Positions 42,381 to 50,850 of a stretch of 64,000 nucleotides of DNA are shown piece by piece. The notes under the pieces were generated by a model. It ran no database searches and was not told where the DNA came from. It saw only the letters and a list, made by a program, of their open reading frames with translations. How positions within the stretch are numbered: position 1 is the stretch's first letter; each line of letters starts with the position of its first letter. Source of the DNA: Sphingomonas glacialis (lineage in GTDB: Bacteria > Pseudomonadota > Alphaproteobacteria > Sphingomonadales > Sphingomonadaceae). Location of the stretch: the NCBI RefSeq assembly GCF_014653575.1, contig NZ_BNAQ01000001.1, positions 1,327,626-1,391,625 of the forward strand, written 5' to 3'. Position numbers and translations under genes: made by a program.

Positions 42381-43073
42381 ATGACCGACGTCGACCGCCA
42401 GATCGCACGCGCGGGGGATTTGCTCGACCGCACTCGCGCCGAGCGCCAGGCGCTCACCGCTCGCCGCCGCCACGGGGTAAGCGTCGCGCGGCGTCTCGCG
42501 CTGGCGGGCACGGCCGATCTCGCGATCATCGTTGCCGCGATCGCGGTCGGCTGGTTCGTGCCGATCGGCATGGGTGGCGCGCTGCTCGTCGCTGCGCTGC
42601 TCGCGGTGGTGACGGCGTTCCTGTTGTTCGCGACGCTGACGCCGGCGGTGCGCGTCGAGCAACTGACGCAAGTCCCGCTCAAGGCGCTGCCGGCCAAGAC
42701 CGAACAGTGGCTCGACACGCAGCGCAAGCTGCTCCCCGCGCCTGCACAGACGCTGGTCGATGGCATCGGCGTGCGGCTCGAGACGCTGTCGCCGCAACTC
42801 GCGAGCCTCGACGAAGGCGAGCCCGTCGCGATCGAAGTGCGCAAGCTGATCGGCGAGCAATTGCCCGAATTGCTCAAGGGCTATGCCAAGGTCCCGGCCC
42901 CGCTGCGCGGCGTCGCGCGCAACGGCAAGAGCCCCGACGCCCAGCTCGCCGATGCGCTCAGGCTGATCGATGAAGAGATCGGCCAGATGTCGACGCAGAT
43001 TGCGCAAGGCGATCTCGATTCGCTCGAAACGCGCGGGCGCTTCCTCGAAATCAAATATCGCGATGAGGTCTGA
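42381..43073 (+). CDS. XpaC-like membrane protein, partner of TelA
   Basis: The 230-residue protein has a basic N-terminal helix, two adjacent hydrophobic helices (about residues 42-85, LAIIVAAIAVGWFVPIG and LLVAALLAVVTAFLLFATL) and a cytoplasmic C-terminal helical domain. XpaC-type proteins are commonly paired with TelA homologues. That pairing, the shared operon and the topology support the call; the sequence itself is divergent. It would anchor the TelA-like protein at the inner membrane. Confidence 0.72.
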   Translation: MTDVDRQIARAGDLLDRTRAERQALTARRRHGVSVARRLALAGTADLAIIVAAIAVGWFVPIGMGGALLVAALLAVVTAFLLFATLTPAVRVEQLTQVPLKALPAKTEQWLDTQRKLLPAPAQTLVDGIGVRLETLSPQLASLDEGEPVAIEVRKLIGEQLPELLKGYAKVPAPLRGVARNGKSPDAQLADALRLIDEEIGQMSTQIAQGDLDSLETRGRFLEIKYRDEV

Positions 43074-43144
43074 CGCGCGGACCTAGCCGACGCTTCGGCG
43101 CCGCTCCGACGCGGCCGCATTCGGGCCCCGGCACCGGGATCCGC

Positions 43145-43510
43145 TCACTCCGGCAAAGCCAACCACGCTCGCGCCGGGGCGACCGCCAGGAACACGCGCA
43201 GCCGCGGGTGGACCAGCGTGCGCTCCGCCTGCGCCTTGTTGAGCTGGCTTCCCACCACGACGGCAGCGCGGCCGGTGGTCATCGCCATGCCGCCCCGCAT
43301 GATCTGCGTCAGCAGGTCGGCGACATCCATCGCCTGGACGGGAAAATCGAGTGATTCGACACAGACGTTGAAATCGCTGCGGACCGCCTTGGCGGCCAGC
43401 ACCTTGAGTCCGACGTCGCGCGCAAAGTCGGTAACGTCCTCGGGCTTCCAGAACCCGGCGACGCGCAGGGTGAGACAGTTGGTGTTTCGATCATAGTCTA
43501 CGTGAAACAT
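43145..43510 (-). CDS. Small SpoIIAA/STAS-like protein
   Basis: The 121-residue protein begins MFHVDYDRNTNCLTLRVAGF, with WKPEDVTDFARDVG, resembling the beta-alpha fold of STAS or SpoIIAA-like (Lipid-binding SEC14-like) domains. No phosphorylatable DS motif is clear. ATG at 43510 was chosen because upstream text is low-complexity and the family-like start begins there; there is little ribosome-site support. It is convergent with the TelA operon and divergent from the amidohydrolases. Function unknown. Confidence 0.6.
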   Translation of the reverse strand: MFHVDYDRNTNCLTLRVAGFWKPEDVTDFARDVGLKVLAAKAVRSDFNVCVESLDFPVQAMDVADLLTQIMRGGMAMTTGRAAVVVGSQLNKAQAERTLVHPRLRVFLAVAPARAWLALPE

Positions 43511-43692
43511 GGGCCCTCGATTGGCGGCCCCAACGCACCCGGCACACCGCACTGCGCGCGCCCTACGCCAGCGCGACGCGCACGCAAAGCCTGGCATGAA
43601 AACAGCGCAGCACGCTCCCGCATGATTGACAGCGTCCCACTCCTCCCGGATTACTCGACCAATACAGCGCACAGCGCGTCAAAGGGGGTCGC

Positions 43693-45126
43693 ATGAAGCG
43701 TATCGGTTGGACCATGGTGGCGCTCGCCACGTTGCTCGCAAGCTGTGCAAGCGATGGCGAGCGCCCGGCGAGCGCATCGACCAAGCGGAGCAAGAGCGGC
43801 CCCGGCGCTGGCCCCGGCGCTGGCAAGGGCTATGCGCACGATCCCTTCCCCTCGACCTACAAGGCCTATCCCGGCACGCCGACGCTGGTCACGCATGTCA
43901 CGATCTTCGACGGCGAAGGCGCTCGGATCGATGATGGCTCGGTGCTGTTCGCCGACGGCAAGATCGAGCGCGTCGGCCAGAGCATCGCCGCTCCTGCCGG
44001 CGCCACGGTGATCGACGGTACCGGCAAGACGCTCACCCCCGGCATCATCGATATCCACAGCCACCTCGGCGATTACCCTTCGCCCGCGGTCGAGGCCAAT
44101 TCGGACGGCAACGAAGCGACCGGTCCGGTCACCGCCGACGTATGGGCCGAGCATAGCGTCTGGCCGCAGGATCCCGGCTTCAGCCGCGCGCTCGTCAATG
44201 GCGGCGTCACCACGCTGCAGATCCTGCCCGGCTCGGCCAATCTGATGGGCGGCCGATCGGTCGTCCTCAAGAACGTCTATGCGCGCACCGAGCAGGGGAT
44301 GAAATTCCCCGGCGCGCCCTACGGCCTCAAGATGGCGTGCGGCGAGAACCCCAAGCGCGTCTATGGCAGCAAGGGGCGCGAACCCTCGACGCGAATGGGC
44401 AATATCGCGGTCGACCGCCAGACCTGGGCCAAGGCGGTCGAGTACAAGCGCAAATGGGACAAATACGAAAAGGACGGCGGCGATCCCCCCGCCCGCGACA
44501 TCGCGATGGATACGCTCGCGGGCGTGCTCGGCGGCGAGATCCTCGTCCAGAACCATTGCTACCGCGCCGACGAAATGGCCATCGTCATGGATATGGCCAA
44601 GGAGTTTGGCTACCATGTCAGCGCGTTCCACCATGCGGTCGAGGCGTACAAGATCGCCGATCTGCTGAAGGAAAACGGCACCTGCGCGGCCGTGTGGTCC
44701 GACTGGTGGGGCTTCAAGATGGAGTCGTACGACGCGATCAGCGAGAATCTCGCGCTGCTGCAGGCAAACGGCGCGTGCGCGATGATCCACTCGGACGATC
44801 CCAACGGCATCCAACGCTTGAACCAGGAAGTCGCCAAGGCGCTCGCCGCCGGTCGCCATGCCGGGATCGACATCTCCGATGCAGTCGCGTGGGAGTGGCT
44901 GACCTATAACCCCGCCAAGGCGCTCGGCATCGCCGACAAGACCGGCAGCCTCAAGCCCGGCAAGATGGCCGATGTCGTGCTGTGGAACGGCAATCCGTTC
45001 AGCGTCTACACCCGCCCCGAAAAGGTGTGGATCGACGGCGCGCTGCTCTACGACGCCAACGATCCGAAACGCCGCCCCGTTTCCGATTTCGAACTCGGCC
45101 AGCCCGGTGCGGGAGATACCAAGTGA
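43693..45126 (+). CDS. Secreted amidohydrolase, imidazolonepropionase-like (lipoprotein)
   Basis: The 477-residue protein has a lipoprotein signal (LLASC, Cys18) and an amidohydrolase domain: TPGIIDIHSHLGDYP with the metal-binding HxH at His122 and His124, FHHAVEAYKIADL, MIHSDDPNGIQRLN (metal-type Asp) and the C-terminal beta-sandwich end TGSLKPGKMADVVLWNGNPF. Such enzymes hydrolyse cyclic amides, esters or peptides; family members in sphingomonads are often annotated as prolidase- or imidazolonepropionase-like. It overlaps the next gene by four bases (GTGA), so the pair is coupled and probably works together in the periplasm. The substrate is unknown. Confidence 0.9.
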   Translation: MKRIGWTMVALATLLASCASDGERPASASTKRSKSGPGAGPGAGKGYAHDPFPSTYKAYPGTPTLVTHVTIFDGEGARIDDGSVLFADGKIERVGQSIAAPAGATVIDGTGKTLTPGIIDIHSHLGDYPSPAVEANSDGNEATGPVTADVWAEHSVWPQDPGFSRALVNGGVTTLQILPGSANLMGGRSVVLKNVYARTEQGMKFPGAPYGLKMACGENPKRVYGSKGREPSTRMGNIAVDRQTWAKAVEYKRKWDKYEKDGGDPPARDIAMDTLAGVLGGEILVQNHCYRADEMAIVMDMAKEFGYHVSAFHHAVEAYKIADLLKENGTCAAVWSDWWGFKMESYDAISENLALLQANGACAMIHSDDPNGIQRLNQEVAKALAAGRHAGIDISDAVAWEWLTYNPAKALGIADKTGSLKPGKMADVVLWNGNPFSVYTRPEKVWIDGALLYDANDPKRRPVSDFELGQPGAGDTK

Positions 45127-46418
45127 AGCGCCTCCTGCTCCTCAGCGCGGCCTTCCTCGCCGCGCCCGCCGCGGCGCAAAGCGTCGCTATCACCAACGCC
45201 AAGCTCGTCATCGGCGATGGCTCCGCACCGATCGAGGGCGGCACCGTGATCGTCCGCGACGGCCGGGTCGTCGCTGCGGGCCGCTCGGTCGCGGTGCCCG
45301 CGGGGACTGCCACGGTCGATGCCGGCGGGCGCTGGGTCACGCCGGGGATCGTTGCAGGCTTCACGCGGATGGGGATCGTCGAATCCGACGGAGTCGAGGA
45401 AACCAATGACACCGCCGCGCGTGGCAGCCCGTTCCACGCTGCGATCGATGTCGCCCCTGCGGTCAACCCGGCGACCTCCTCGATCCCGCTCAACCGCGCC
45501 GAAGGCATCACCCGCGCGATCGTCGCGCCCGACACTGACGGATCGATCTTCGCCGGCCTGGGCGCGGTGATCGATCTCGGCACGGACAGATCGCCGATCA
45601 CCAAGCCGCGCGCCTTCCAGTTCATGGAATATGGCGGCGGCGGGTCGCGTCGCGGCAACAGCCGCCCGGCGATGGTCGCGATGTTCCGCAACGCGCTGGC
45701 GCAAGTGAAGGACTATGTCCGCGCGCCTGCCGCCTATTCCGATCAGGGCAAGGATGCGTTGCTGACGCGCGCCGATGCGGCCGCGCTGGTCCCCGTCGCG
45801 TCGGGGGCGATGCCGCTGCTCGTCCATGTCGAGCGCGCCTCGGACATGCTCGCGCTGATCGATTTGAAGCGCGACTACCCTGCGCTCAAACTCGTCTTCG
45901 TCGGCGCAGCGGAAGGCTGGCTCGTCGCCAACCAGATCGCCGCTGCGCGCATCCCCGTCATCGCCTCGGCACTTACCGATTTGCCCGCGTCGTTCGATCA
46001 GCTCGGCGCGACGCAGTCGAATGTCGGGCGGTTGAAGGCGGCGGGCGTGCTCGTCGGCATCGGCACGATCAATGACGACGAGGCGCGGCAGGCGCGGCTC
46101 GAAAAGCAATATGCCGGCAACCTCGTCGCGCTGACCAAGGTGCCGGGCGCGACCGGCCTCGACTGGAACGCCGCGTTCGCCGCGATCAGTTCAGCGCCGG
46201 CCGAGGCGATTGGGATGGGCGACGAGATCGGCTCGCTACGCGCCGGACGACGCGGCGACGTGGTGATCTGGGACGGCGATCCACTCGAGCTCGGCAGTGC
46301 GGTGGCGGCGGTCTATATCGACGGCGTCAAGCAACCGCTGCGGACGCGACAGGATGCGCTGCGCGAGCGCTACAGGGTGCCGCAAGAAGGTACGCTGCCC
46401 AAGGCGTATGAGCGATAA
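45123..46418 (+). CDS. Secreted amidohydrolase-like protein lacking the HxH metal motif
   Basis: The 431-residue protein has a signal peptide (residues 1-19, VKRLLLLSAAFLAAPAAAQS) starting at a GTG that overlaps the previous stop. It keeps the amidohydrolase fold (GTVIVRDGRVVAAG, VTPGIVAGFT, LRAGRRGDVVIWDGDPLELG) but where its partner has DIHSHLG it has AGFTRMG, so both first metal ligands are missing. Other sites are also weak (LLVHVERASD, LVFVGAAEGW). It is probably non-catalytic and may be a partner subunit of the enzyme encoded just upstream. Tandem pairs of this kind occur in related bacteria. Confidence 0.85.
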   Translation: MKRLLLLSAAFLAAPAAAQSVAITNAKLVIGDGSAPIEGGTVIVRDGRVVAAGRSVAVPAGTATVDAGGRWVTPGIVAGFTRMGIVESDGVEETNDTAARGSPFHAAIDVAPAVNPATSSIPLNRAEGITRAIVAPDTDGSIFAGLGAVIDLGTDRSPITKPRAFQFMEYGGGGSRRGNSRPAMVAMFRNALAQVKDYVRAPAAYSDQGKDALLTRADAAALVPVASGAMPLLVHVERASDMLALIDLKRDYPALKLVFVGAAEGWLVANQIAAARIPVIASALTDLPASFDQLGATQSNVGRLKAAGVLVGIGTINDDEARQARLEKQYAGNLVALTKVPGATGLDWNAAFAAISSAPAEAIGMGDEIGSLRAGRRGDVVIWDGDPLELGSAVAAVYIDGVKQPLRTRQDALRERYRVPQEGTLPKAYER

Positions 46419-46556
46419 CAGAGCTCAACGCTCTATTTAAACAAGCCACGCTTCGAACGTAGGTATATTACTGATAATAAGGGGTTTTTGATCCTGATCC
46501 GTTGATTTTTCATCCGAATCGGCCCAATTTCACAACGGGGCGTGAGGGGAAAAGCG

Positions 46557-47396
46557 ATGGGGGTTCTGGCCAACCAAGTCGTGGCGAAGTTCGCCCCGAA
46601 CGCGAAGCCCGGCTATGTCGCCGCTTTTGCAGACCCCGCCGGTCTGCTGGCGGCGGCGGGGATCACCACCCCGTTGCGGCTCGCGCATTTCATGGCGCAA
46701 GCGCTGCACGAGACCGGCGCGTTGACCATCCTCGTCGAAAGCGGCCGCTATTCGGCCAAGAACCTTGGCGCGATGTGGGATTCGGGCAATTGGCACCGCT
46801 ATTTCCCCGATCGCGCCGCCTGCGTCGCGATGGCCGATCAATGCGCGATCGATGGCGGCATCGCGCTGTTCAGCCTGGTCTACGGCAACCGCATGGGGAA
46901 TGGCCCGCGCGAAACGCAGGACGGCTGGCGCTATCGCGGGCGCGGTGTGCTTCAGACCACCGGCCGCGACGCCTATGCGCGCTTCGGCGCGCGCTGCCAC
47001 GTCGATTTCGAGGGCCACCCCGATCTGGTGGTCGATGCAGCGCATGCGCTCAAGCCCGCCTTGCTCGAATGGAGCGCCAAGCATCTGAATGCCGCGGCGG
47101 ACAATAATGACATCGAGACGGTCACGCTCGGCATCAATGGCGGGCTGATCGGCATGGCGCAGCGGCGCGTGTGGTTCGCGCGGATCTGGCCGTTCATCAT
47201 CGGCGCGGCGCCGCTCGAACACAGCACCGAATGGAAGGTGCAGAGCGCGCTGGTCGCAGCGGGCTATCATCTCGGCCTGCCCGACGGGGTGGTCGGGCCG
47301 GCGACGCGGCTCGCGATCCTTGCCTATCGCGCTGCCAAGGGGCTTGCCCCCTCCCCGCAGGTCACACCCGATCTGGTCCACGCGCTGGGCGTCTAA
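46557..47396 (+). CDS. GH19 chitinase/lysozyme-like muralytic enzyme with peptidoglycan-binding domain
   Basis: The 279-residue protein has a GH19-type domain (residues about 1-205): LRLAHFMAQALHETGALTIL with candidate acids Glu52 and Glu61, SAKNL, and RYRGRGVLQTTGRDAYARFG (quoted: GRGVLQTTGRDAY). It ends with a peptidoglycan-binding-1-like domain (about 215-279, EWKVQSALVAAGYHLG and GVVGPATRLAIL). This is the layout of phage endolysins and bacterial muralytic enzymes that cut the glycan strand. There is no signal peptide, so export would need a holin-like or other route. ATG at 46557 has GAGGGGAAAAGCG upstream. AT-rich DNA (46419-46556) precedes it. Two unrecognised genes follow closely. Confidence 0.85.
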   Translation: MGVLANQVVAKFAPNAKPGYVAAFADPAGLLAAAGITTPLRLAHFMAQALHETGALTILVESGRYSAKNLGAMWDSGNWHRYFPDRAACVAMADQCAIDGGIALFSLVYGNRMGNGPRETQDGWRYRGRGVLQTTGRDAYARFGARCHVDFEGHPDLVVDAAHALKPALLEWSAKHLNAAADNNDIETVTLGINGGLIGMAQRRVWFARIWPFIIGAAPLEHSTEWKVQSALVAAGYHLGLPDGVVGPATRLAILAYRAAKGLAPSPQVTPDLVHALGV

Positions 47397-47454
47397 CGCT
47401 CGCCGATCCGCACCGCGGCGCGCGGCGCAGCATAGTTGAACGGGGGAGATCGGA

Positions 47455-48063
47455 ATGGACATGGAACGTTTCTGGCGGTGGGTACGCGGCGACGTTCCTC
47501 CGGTGCGCGCGTGCGATCAGGCCGTGGCGCGTCAGGCCTATGCCGATTATCTCCACGCGCAGATCGTGGGCTTCGCACCGACCAATGCCGACGTTCTGCT
47601 CAAGAAGCTGACCACGTCGAGCGACGCCGACTCCCCTTGCATGACCGCGCCCTTTCCAGAGCTGATGGGTGTCGAGACCAAGCTGGTCGAAGCGATTAGC
47701 GACGATCTGATCGACCGCACCTATTGGATCGTGCGCGAACGCTTCAATCGCGTCGTCGGTCCCGCTGCGATCGCGCAGCATCTCGCTTTGTCGCCGGCGG
47801 CGCTGGCCGAGCCTACCAAGGCGCCGGTCGCTGAAACCATTCCATCCCGGGATACGCTATCACCCGCTATCAGCGACGACCCTGCCACCGTCGACCCCGA
47901 CGCCCTCGCCAGCGATGCCGGCGACCGCGAGGCGGCGCTGCGGCGCGACCAATCGGCCGAGATCGCAGCGCACGAAGCACAAGGCGGCGCGGCCGATGCC
48001 GCGACGTCCGACGACACGGCGCAGGCACCAGCATCCGACGTCGCCCAGCAGGAGAAGCCCTGA
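47455..48063 (+). CDS. Unrecognised protein with acidic low-complexity tail
   Basis: The 202-residue protein has a folded-looking N-terminal part (residues 1-120, with MERFWRWVRGDVPPVRACDQ and YWIVRERFNRVVG), then an acidic Ala/Asp/Thr-rich tail. There is no signal, membrane helix or known motif. The ribosome site GGGGGAGATCGGA precedes the ATG. It lies 58 bases after the muralytic gene and overlaps the next ATG by one base (TGATG), so it is coupled to that membrane protein. I do not recognise it. Confidence 0.65.
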   Translation: MDMERFWRWVRGDVPPVRACDQAVARQAYADYLHAQIVGFAPTNADVLLKKLTTSSDADSPCMTAPFPELMGVETKLVEAISDDLIDRTYWIVRERFNRVVGPAAIAQHLALSPAALAEPTKAPVAETIPSRDTLSPAISDDPATVDPDALASDAGDREAALRRDQSAEIAAHEAQGGAADAATSDDTAQAPASDVAQQEKP

Positions 48064-49133
48064 TGCCCGATCCCAGCCCCAGCGAGATCGCGCTCAAACG
48101 TCGCGACATGCAGGCGATGCTCAGCTTCATCCAGGGCGCGCGGATCGTCAGCATGGCGCGCGAAACCGCGGTGAGCCAGATCCAGGCATGGTTGCTCGGG
48201 CGCTTTTGGTGGAGCTTGGTCAGCACGGCGATCGCGATCACGACCATCTGCGCCGCGAGCGCGCTGTGGACCGGGATCGCGGCAAATCGGGGGTTCCTGT
48301 GCGGCATCGTCTTGCTGTTGCTGATGGCGCGCGTCGGCGCACTGATCAGCATCGGGCGCCGCATCAAGGACGAGGATATCGGGCAAAGCGTCGGCGCCGA
48401 TGCGATCTATGCGCTGGCGACGCTCGGATCGGGGATCAACGGGCTCGCGATCGCATTGATGTCGTCGAATGCGTTCGGCCTCGTCATGTATGCGCTGTTC
48501 GCGTCGGGACTGCCCTCGGCAGTCGGCCTTACGGGTGGGATCGCTCCAACCTTCCGGCTAACGCTCGAGGCGCTGCGCACCAAGATGCACGTCGATCAAG
48601 CTGCCGCAGACGATCAGCAACAGCGGGCACGCGCGTGTGGTGCGACGCTTGGCAACCCGCCTGCCCCAGAAGAGCAGGCTGCACAGACGGCCGCTGCAGC
48701 GACGACCAGCAGCGTCGAACCGCCCGCCGACAATGCCGCGGAAAGCAACGCCACCACCGCCGATGGTGACAGCGCCGCACCTGATAACGCGGCGGCATCG
48801 CCCACGCCAACACCTGCTGTGTCTGCTACGCCCGACCCGGCCGCGGACTGCGCGCGCCAGAAGCGTTTGGCCGATCTTTCAACCATCGACGCGCGCAGTT
48901 CCGAAAATGCCTACCTCACAGCCAGCGCAATGCCGCCCCGTACGGGCAGCACTGGTGATGCCGGCCAGCAACCGATCCTGAGCGCGCTGAAAAATGGCCT
49001 CGGCCTCGCCGAGCAATCCGATCTGTTCAAGCTGTTCATCTGGGCCTTCATCGCAGGGTTTGCCGAGACGCTCGTCCCCGACATGCTCGATGCGCTCGCC
49101 AAGCGCGGCGAGAAGAGCAAGGAGAAGAGCTGA
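48063..49133 (+). CDS. Unrecognised membrane protein, distal gene of the muralytic cassette
   Basis: The 356-residue protein has an N-terminal cytoplasmic part, a cluster of about four hydrophobic helices (residues about 48-165, WWSLVSTAIAITTICAASALW, LCGIVLLLLMARVGALISIG, and two near YALATLGSGINGLAIAL and VMYALFASGLPSAVGL), a long Ala/Thr/Asp/Pro-rich linker, and a C-terminal amphipathic helix block LFKLFIWAFIAGFAETLVPD. That final block resembles a small conserved FAGFxExLVPD-type terminus that I have seen in other unannotated membrane proteins, without a firm name. One base overlap with the preceding gene shows coupling. It could be the pore or anchor for the muralytic enzyme two genes upstream, but this is inference. 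Confidence 0.7.
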   Translation: MPDPSPSEIALKRRDMQAMLSFIQGARIVSMARETAVSQIQAWLLGRFWWSLVSTAIAITTICAASALWTGIAANRGFLCGIVLLLLMARVGALISIGRRIKDEDIGQSVGADAIYALATLGSGINGLAIALMSSNAFGLVMYALFASGLPSAVGLTGGIAPTFRLTLEALRTKMHVDQAAADDQQQRARACGATLGNPPAPEEQAAQTAAAATTSSVEPPADNAAESNATTADGDSAAPDNAAASPTPTPAVSATPDPAADCARQKRLADLSTIDARSSENAYLTASAMPPRTGSTGDAGQQPILSALKNGLGLAEQSDLFKLFIWAFIAGFAETLVPDMLDALAKRGEKSKEKS

Positions 49134-49353
49134 CTCGGCAGGCATTCCGACCCTGATCTTGACGGATCGCGGGTTGCTCGCTATATGCGCCCCATCGAAG
49201 CGTCATGCAGCGTGATGGGTCCTTGATAGGTCCGGCTCCGCCTCGGTCGTTACCACAACGGACCTCCCTTTTCACGCGGGGTGTCATATCTCCCCCCGCC
49301 ATTCGCGCGTCGATGATGCGCGTCCATGGCCTATGCAATGGACTAAAATACCC

Positions 49354-50817
49354 ATGACTTTCGCTCAACTCGGCCTTGCCGAGCCGCTCGTCCGCGCGCT
49401 CGAAGCCAAAGGCTATACCACCCCCACCCCGATCCAGAAGCAGTCGATCCCGATCCTGCTCCAGGGCGGCGATCTGCTCGGTATCGCGCAGACCGGCACC
49501 GGCAAGACCGCAGCCTTCGTGCTGCCGTCGATCCAGCATCTGGTGAACAACGAAAAGCGCGTCCTGCCGACGCATTGCCGCATGCTCGTGCTCGCGCCGA
49601 CGCGCGAACTCGCCAGCCAGATCGCCGAGAGCGCGCGTGACTACGGCAAGTTCTCGAAGATGTCGGTCGCGACCGTGTTCGGCGGCACCAGCATCAACAA
49701 GAACCGCCAGGACATGGCGCGCGGCGTCGACATTCTCGTCGCCACGCCGGGCCGTCTGCTCGACCTGATCGAGCAGCGTTTCGTCAGCCTCGCGATGCTC
49801 GAGATCCTCGTGCTCGACGAAGCCGACCAGATGCTCGACCTCGGCTTCATCCACGCGCTTCGGAAAATCGTCCGGATGCTGCCGAAGCAGCGCCAGACGC
49901 TGTTCTTCTCGGCGACGATGCCGAACGCGATCCGCGAGCTCGCCAACCAGTTCCTCAACGATCCGCAGACCGTCAAGGTCGCGCCGACGTCGAGCACGGC
50001 CGAGCGCGTCGACCAGTTCGTCACCTTCCTCAACCAGGGCGAAAAGCAGGCACTGCTGACGATCCTGCTGCGCGACGAGAAGGTCGAGCGTGCGCTCGTC
50101 TTCACGCGCACCAAGCATGGCGCCGACCGTGTCGTGAAGCTGCTCGCCGCCAATGGCGTGGATTCGAACGCCATTCATGGCAACAAGAGCCAGCCACAGC
50201 GCGAGCGCGCGCTGGCCGAGTTCAAGTCGGGCAAGGCCAAGGTCCTCGTCGCGACCGACATCGCGGCGCGCGGGATCGACGTTTCGGGCGTTTCGCACGT
50301 CTTCAACTTCGAACTGCCGAACGTCCCCGAACAGTATGTCCACCGCATCGGCCGCACCGCGCGCGCCGGCGCATCGGGCACCGCGATCAGCTTCGTGGCG
50401 GATGATGAGCGGACCTACCTGCGCGACATCGAGAAGCTGACCAAGGTCAAGCCCGAGATGATGCAGCTTCCCGAAGGCTTCACCGCCGAGGCGGCACGGA
50501 TCAAGGCGGCACGTCCAGCCGGTTCCGACACGTTCGAGCGTCGTGATGATTCGGGTCGTCACCGTGCGCCGCCCAAGGCGACGCATTCGGCGCGTCCGAC
50601 CGGGGATCGCGCAGCGGGTGCCGGTCGCCCGATGGGCGCGCGTCCCGAGGGTGCTGGTCGTCCGGCTGGTGCCGGGCGTCCGGCCGGCGGTGGCCGTCCC
50701 GGTGGCCAGGGTCGCCCCGGCGGCCAAGGCCGTCCCGGTGGCGGTCGTCCCGGTGGCGCCGGTGGGCGCTCGGGTGCCGGCGGTGGCGGCGGCCGTCGTT
50801 CGCCTGCGGCCGGCTGA
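49354..50817 (+). CDS. rhlE: DEAD-box RNA helicase, RhlE type
   Basis: The 487-residue helicase has the Q motif (GYTTPTPIQKQ, 20-30), motif I AQTGTGKT (45-52), LAPTRELASQ, ATPGRLLDL, the LVLDEADQML box, FFSATMP and the C-terminal HRIGRTARAG. A long Gly/Arg/Pro tail with GRPxGAGRP and GGQGRPGGQGRPGG repeats (about residues 420-487) is an RNA-binding low-complexity extension usual in RhlE. It unwinds RNA in ribosome assembly and mRNA decay, often in the cold. ATG at 49354 (MTFAQLGLAE) gives the family start; another ATG at 49333 is in frame. Neither has a strong ribosome site. The 220-base gap upstream may be a structured leader. Confidence 0.96.
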   Translation: MTFAQLGLAEPLVRALEAKGYTTPTPIQKQSIPILLQGGDLLGIAQTGTGKTAAFVLPSIQHLVNNEKRVLPTHCRMLVLAPTRELASQIAESARDYGKFSKMSVATVFGGTSINKNRQDMARGVDILVATPGRLLDLIEQRFVSLAMLEILVLDEADQMLDLGFIHALRKIVRMLPKQRQTLFFSATMPNAIRELANQFLNDPQTVKVAPTSSTAERVDQFVTFLNQGEKQALLTILLRDEKVERALVFTRTKHGADRVVKLLAANGVDSNAIHGNKSQPQRERALAEFKSGKAKVLVATDIAARGIDVSGVSHVFNFELPNVPEQYVHRIGRTARAGASGTAISFVADDERTYLRDIEKLTKVKPEMMQLPEGFTAEAARIKAARPAGSDTFERRDDSGRHRAPPKATHSARPTGDRAAGAGRPMGARPEGAGRPAGAGRPAGGGRPGGQGRPGGQGRPGGGRPGGAGGRSGAGGGGGRRSPAAG

Positions 50818-50826
50818 TCCTCCTGT

Positions 50827-50847
50827 CCCTCTCCCCTTGGGAGAGGG
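50827..50847. terminator. Hairpin between convergent rhlE and nitroreductase genes
   Basis: CCCTCTCCCC and GGGAGAGGG pair around a TT loop, followed by CGTTTA on the plus strand. It lies ten bases from the rhlE stop and is of the family B palindrome type. Confidence 0.6.
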
Positions 50848-50850
50848 CGT

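Noticed and set aside
46419..49133. Complete prophage around the muralytic gene
   Set aside because: No capsid, tail, integrase or terminase large subunit gene is present; neighbours are ordinary chromosomal genes.
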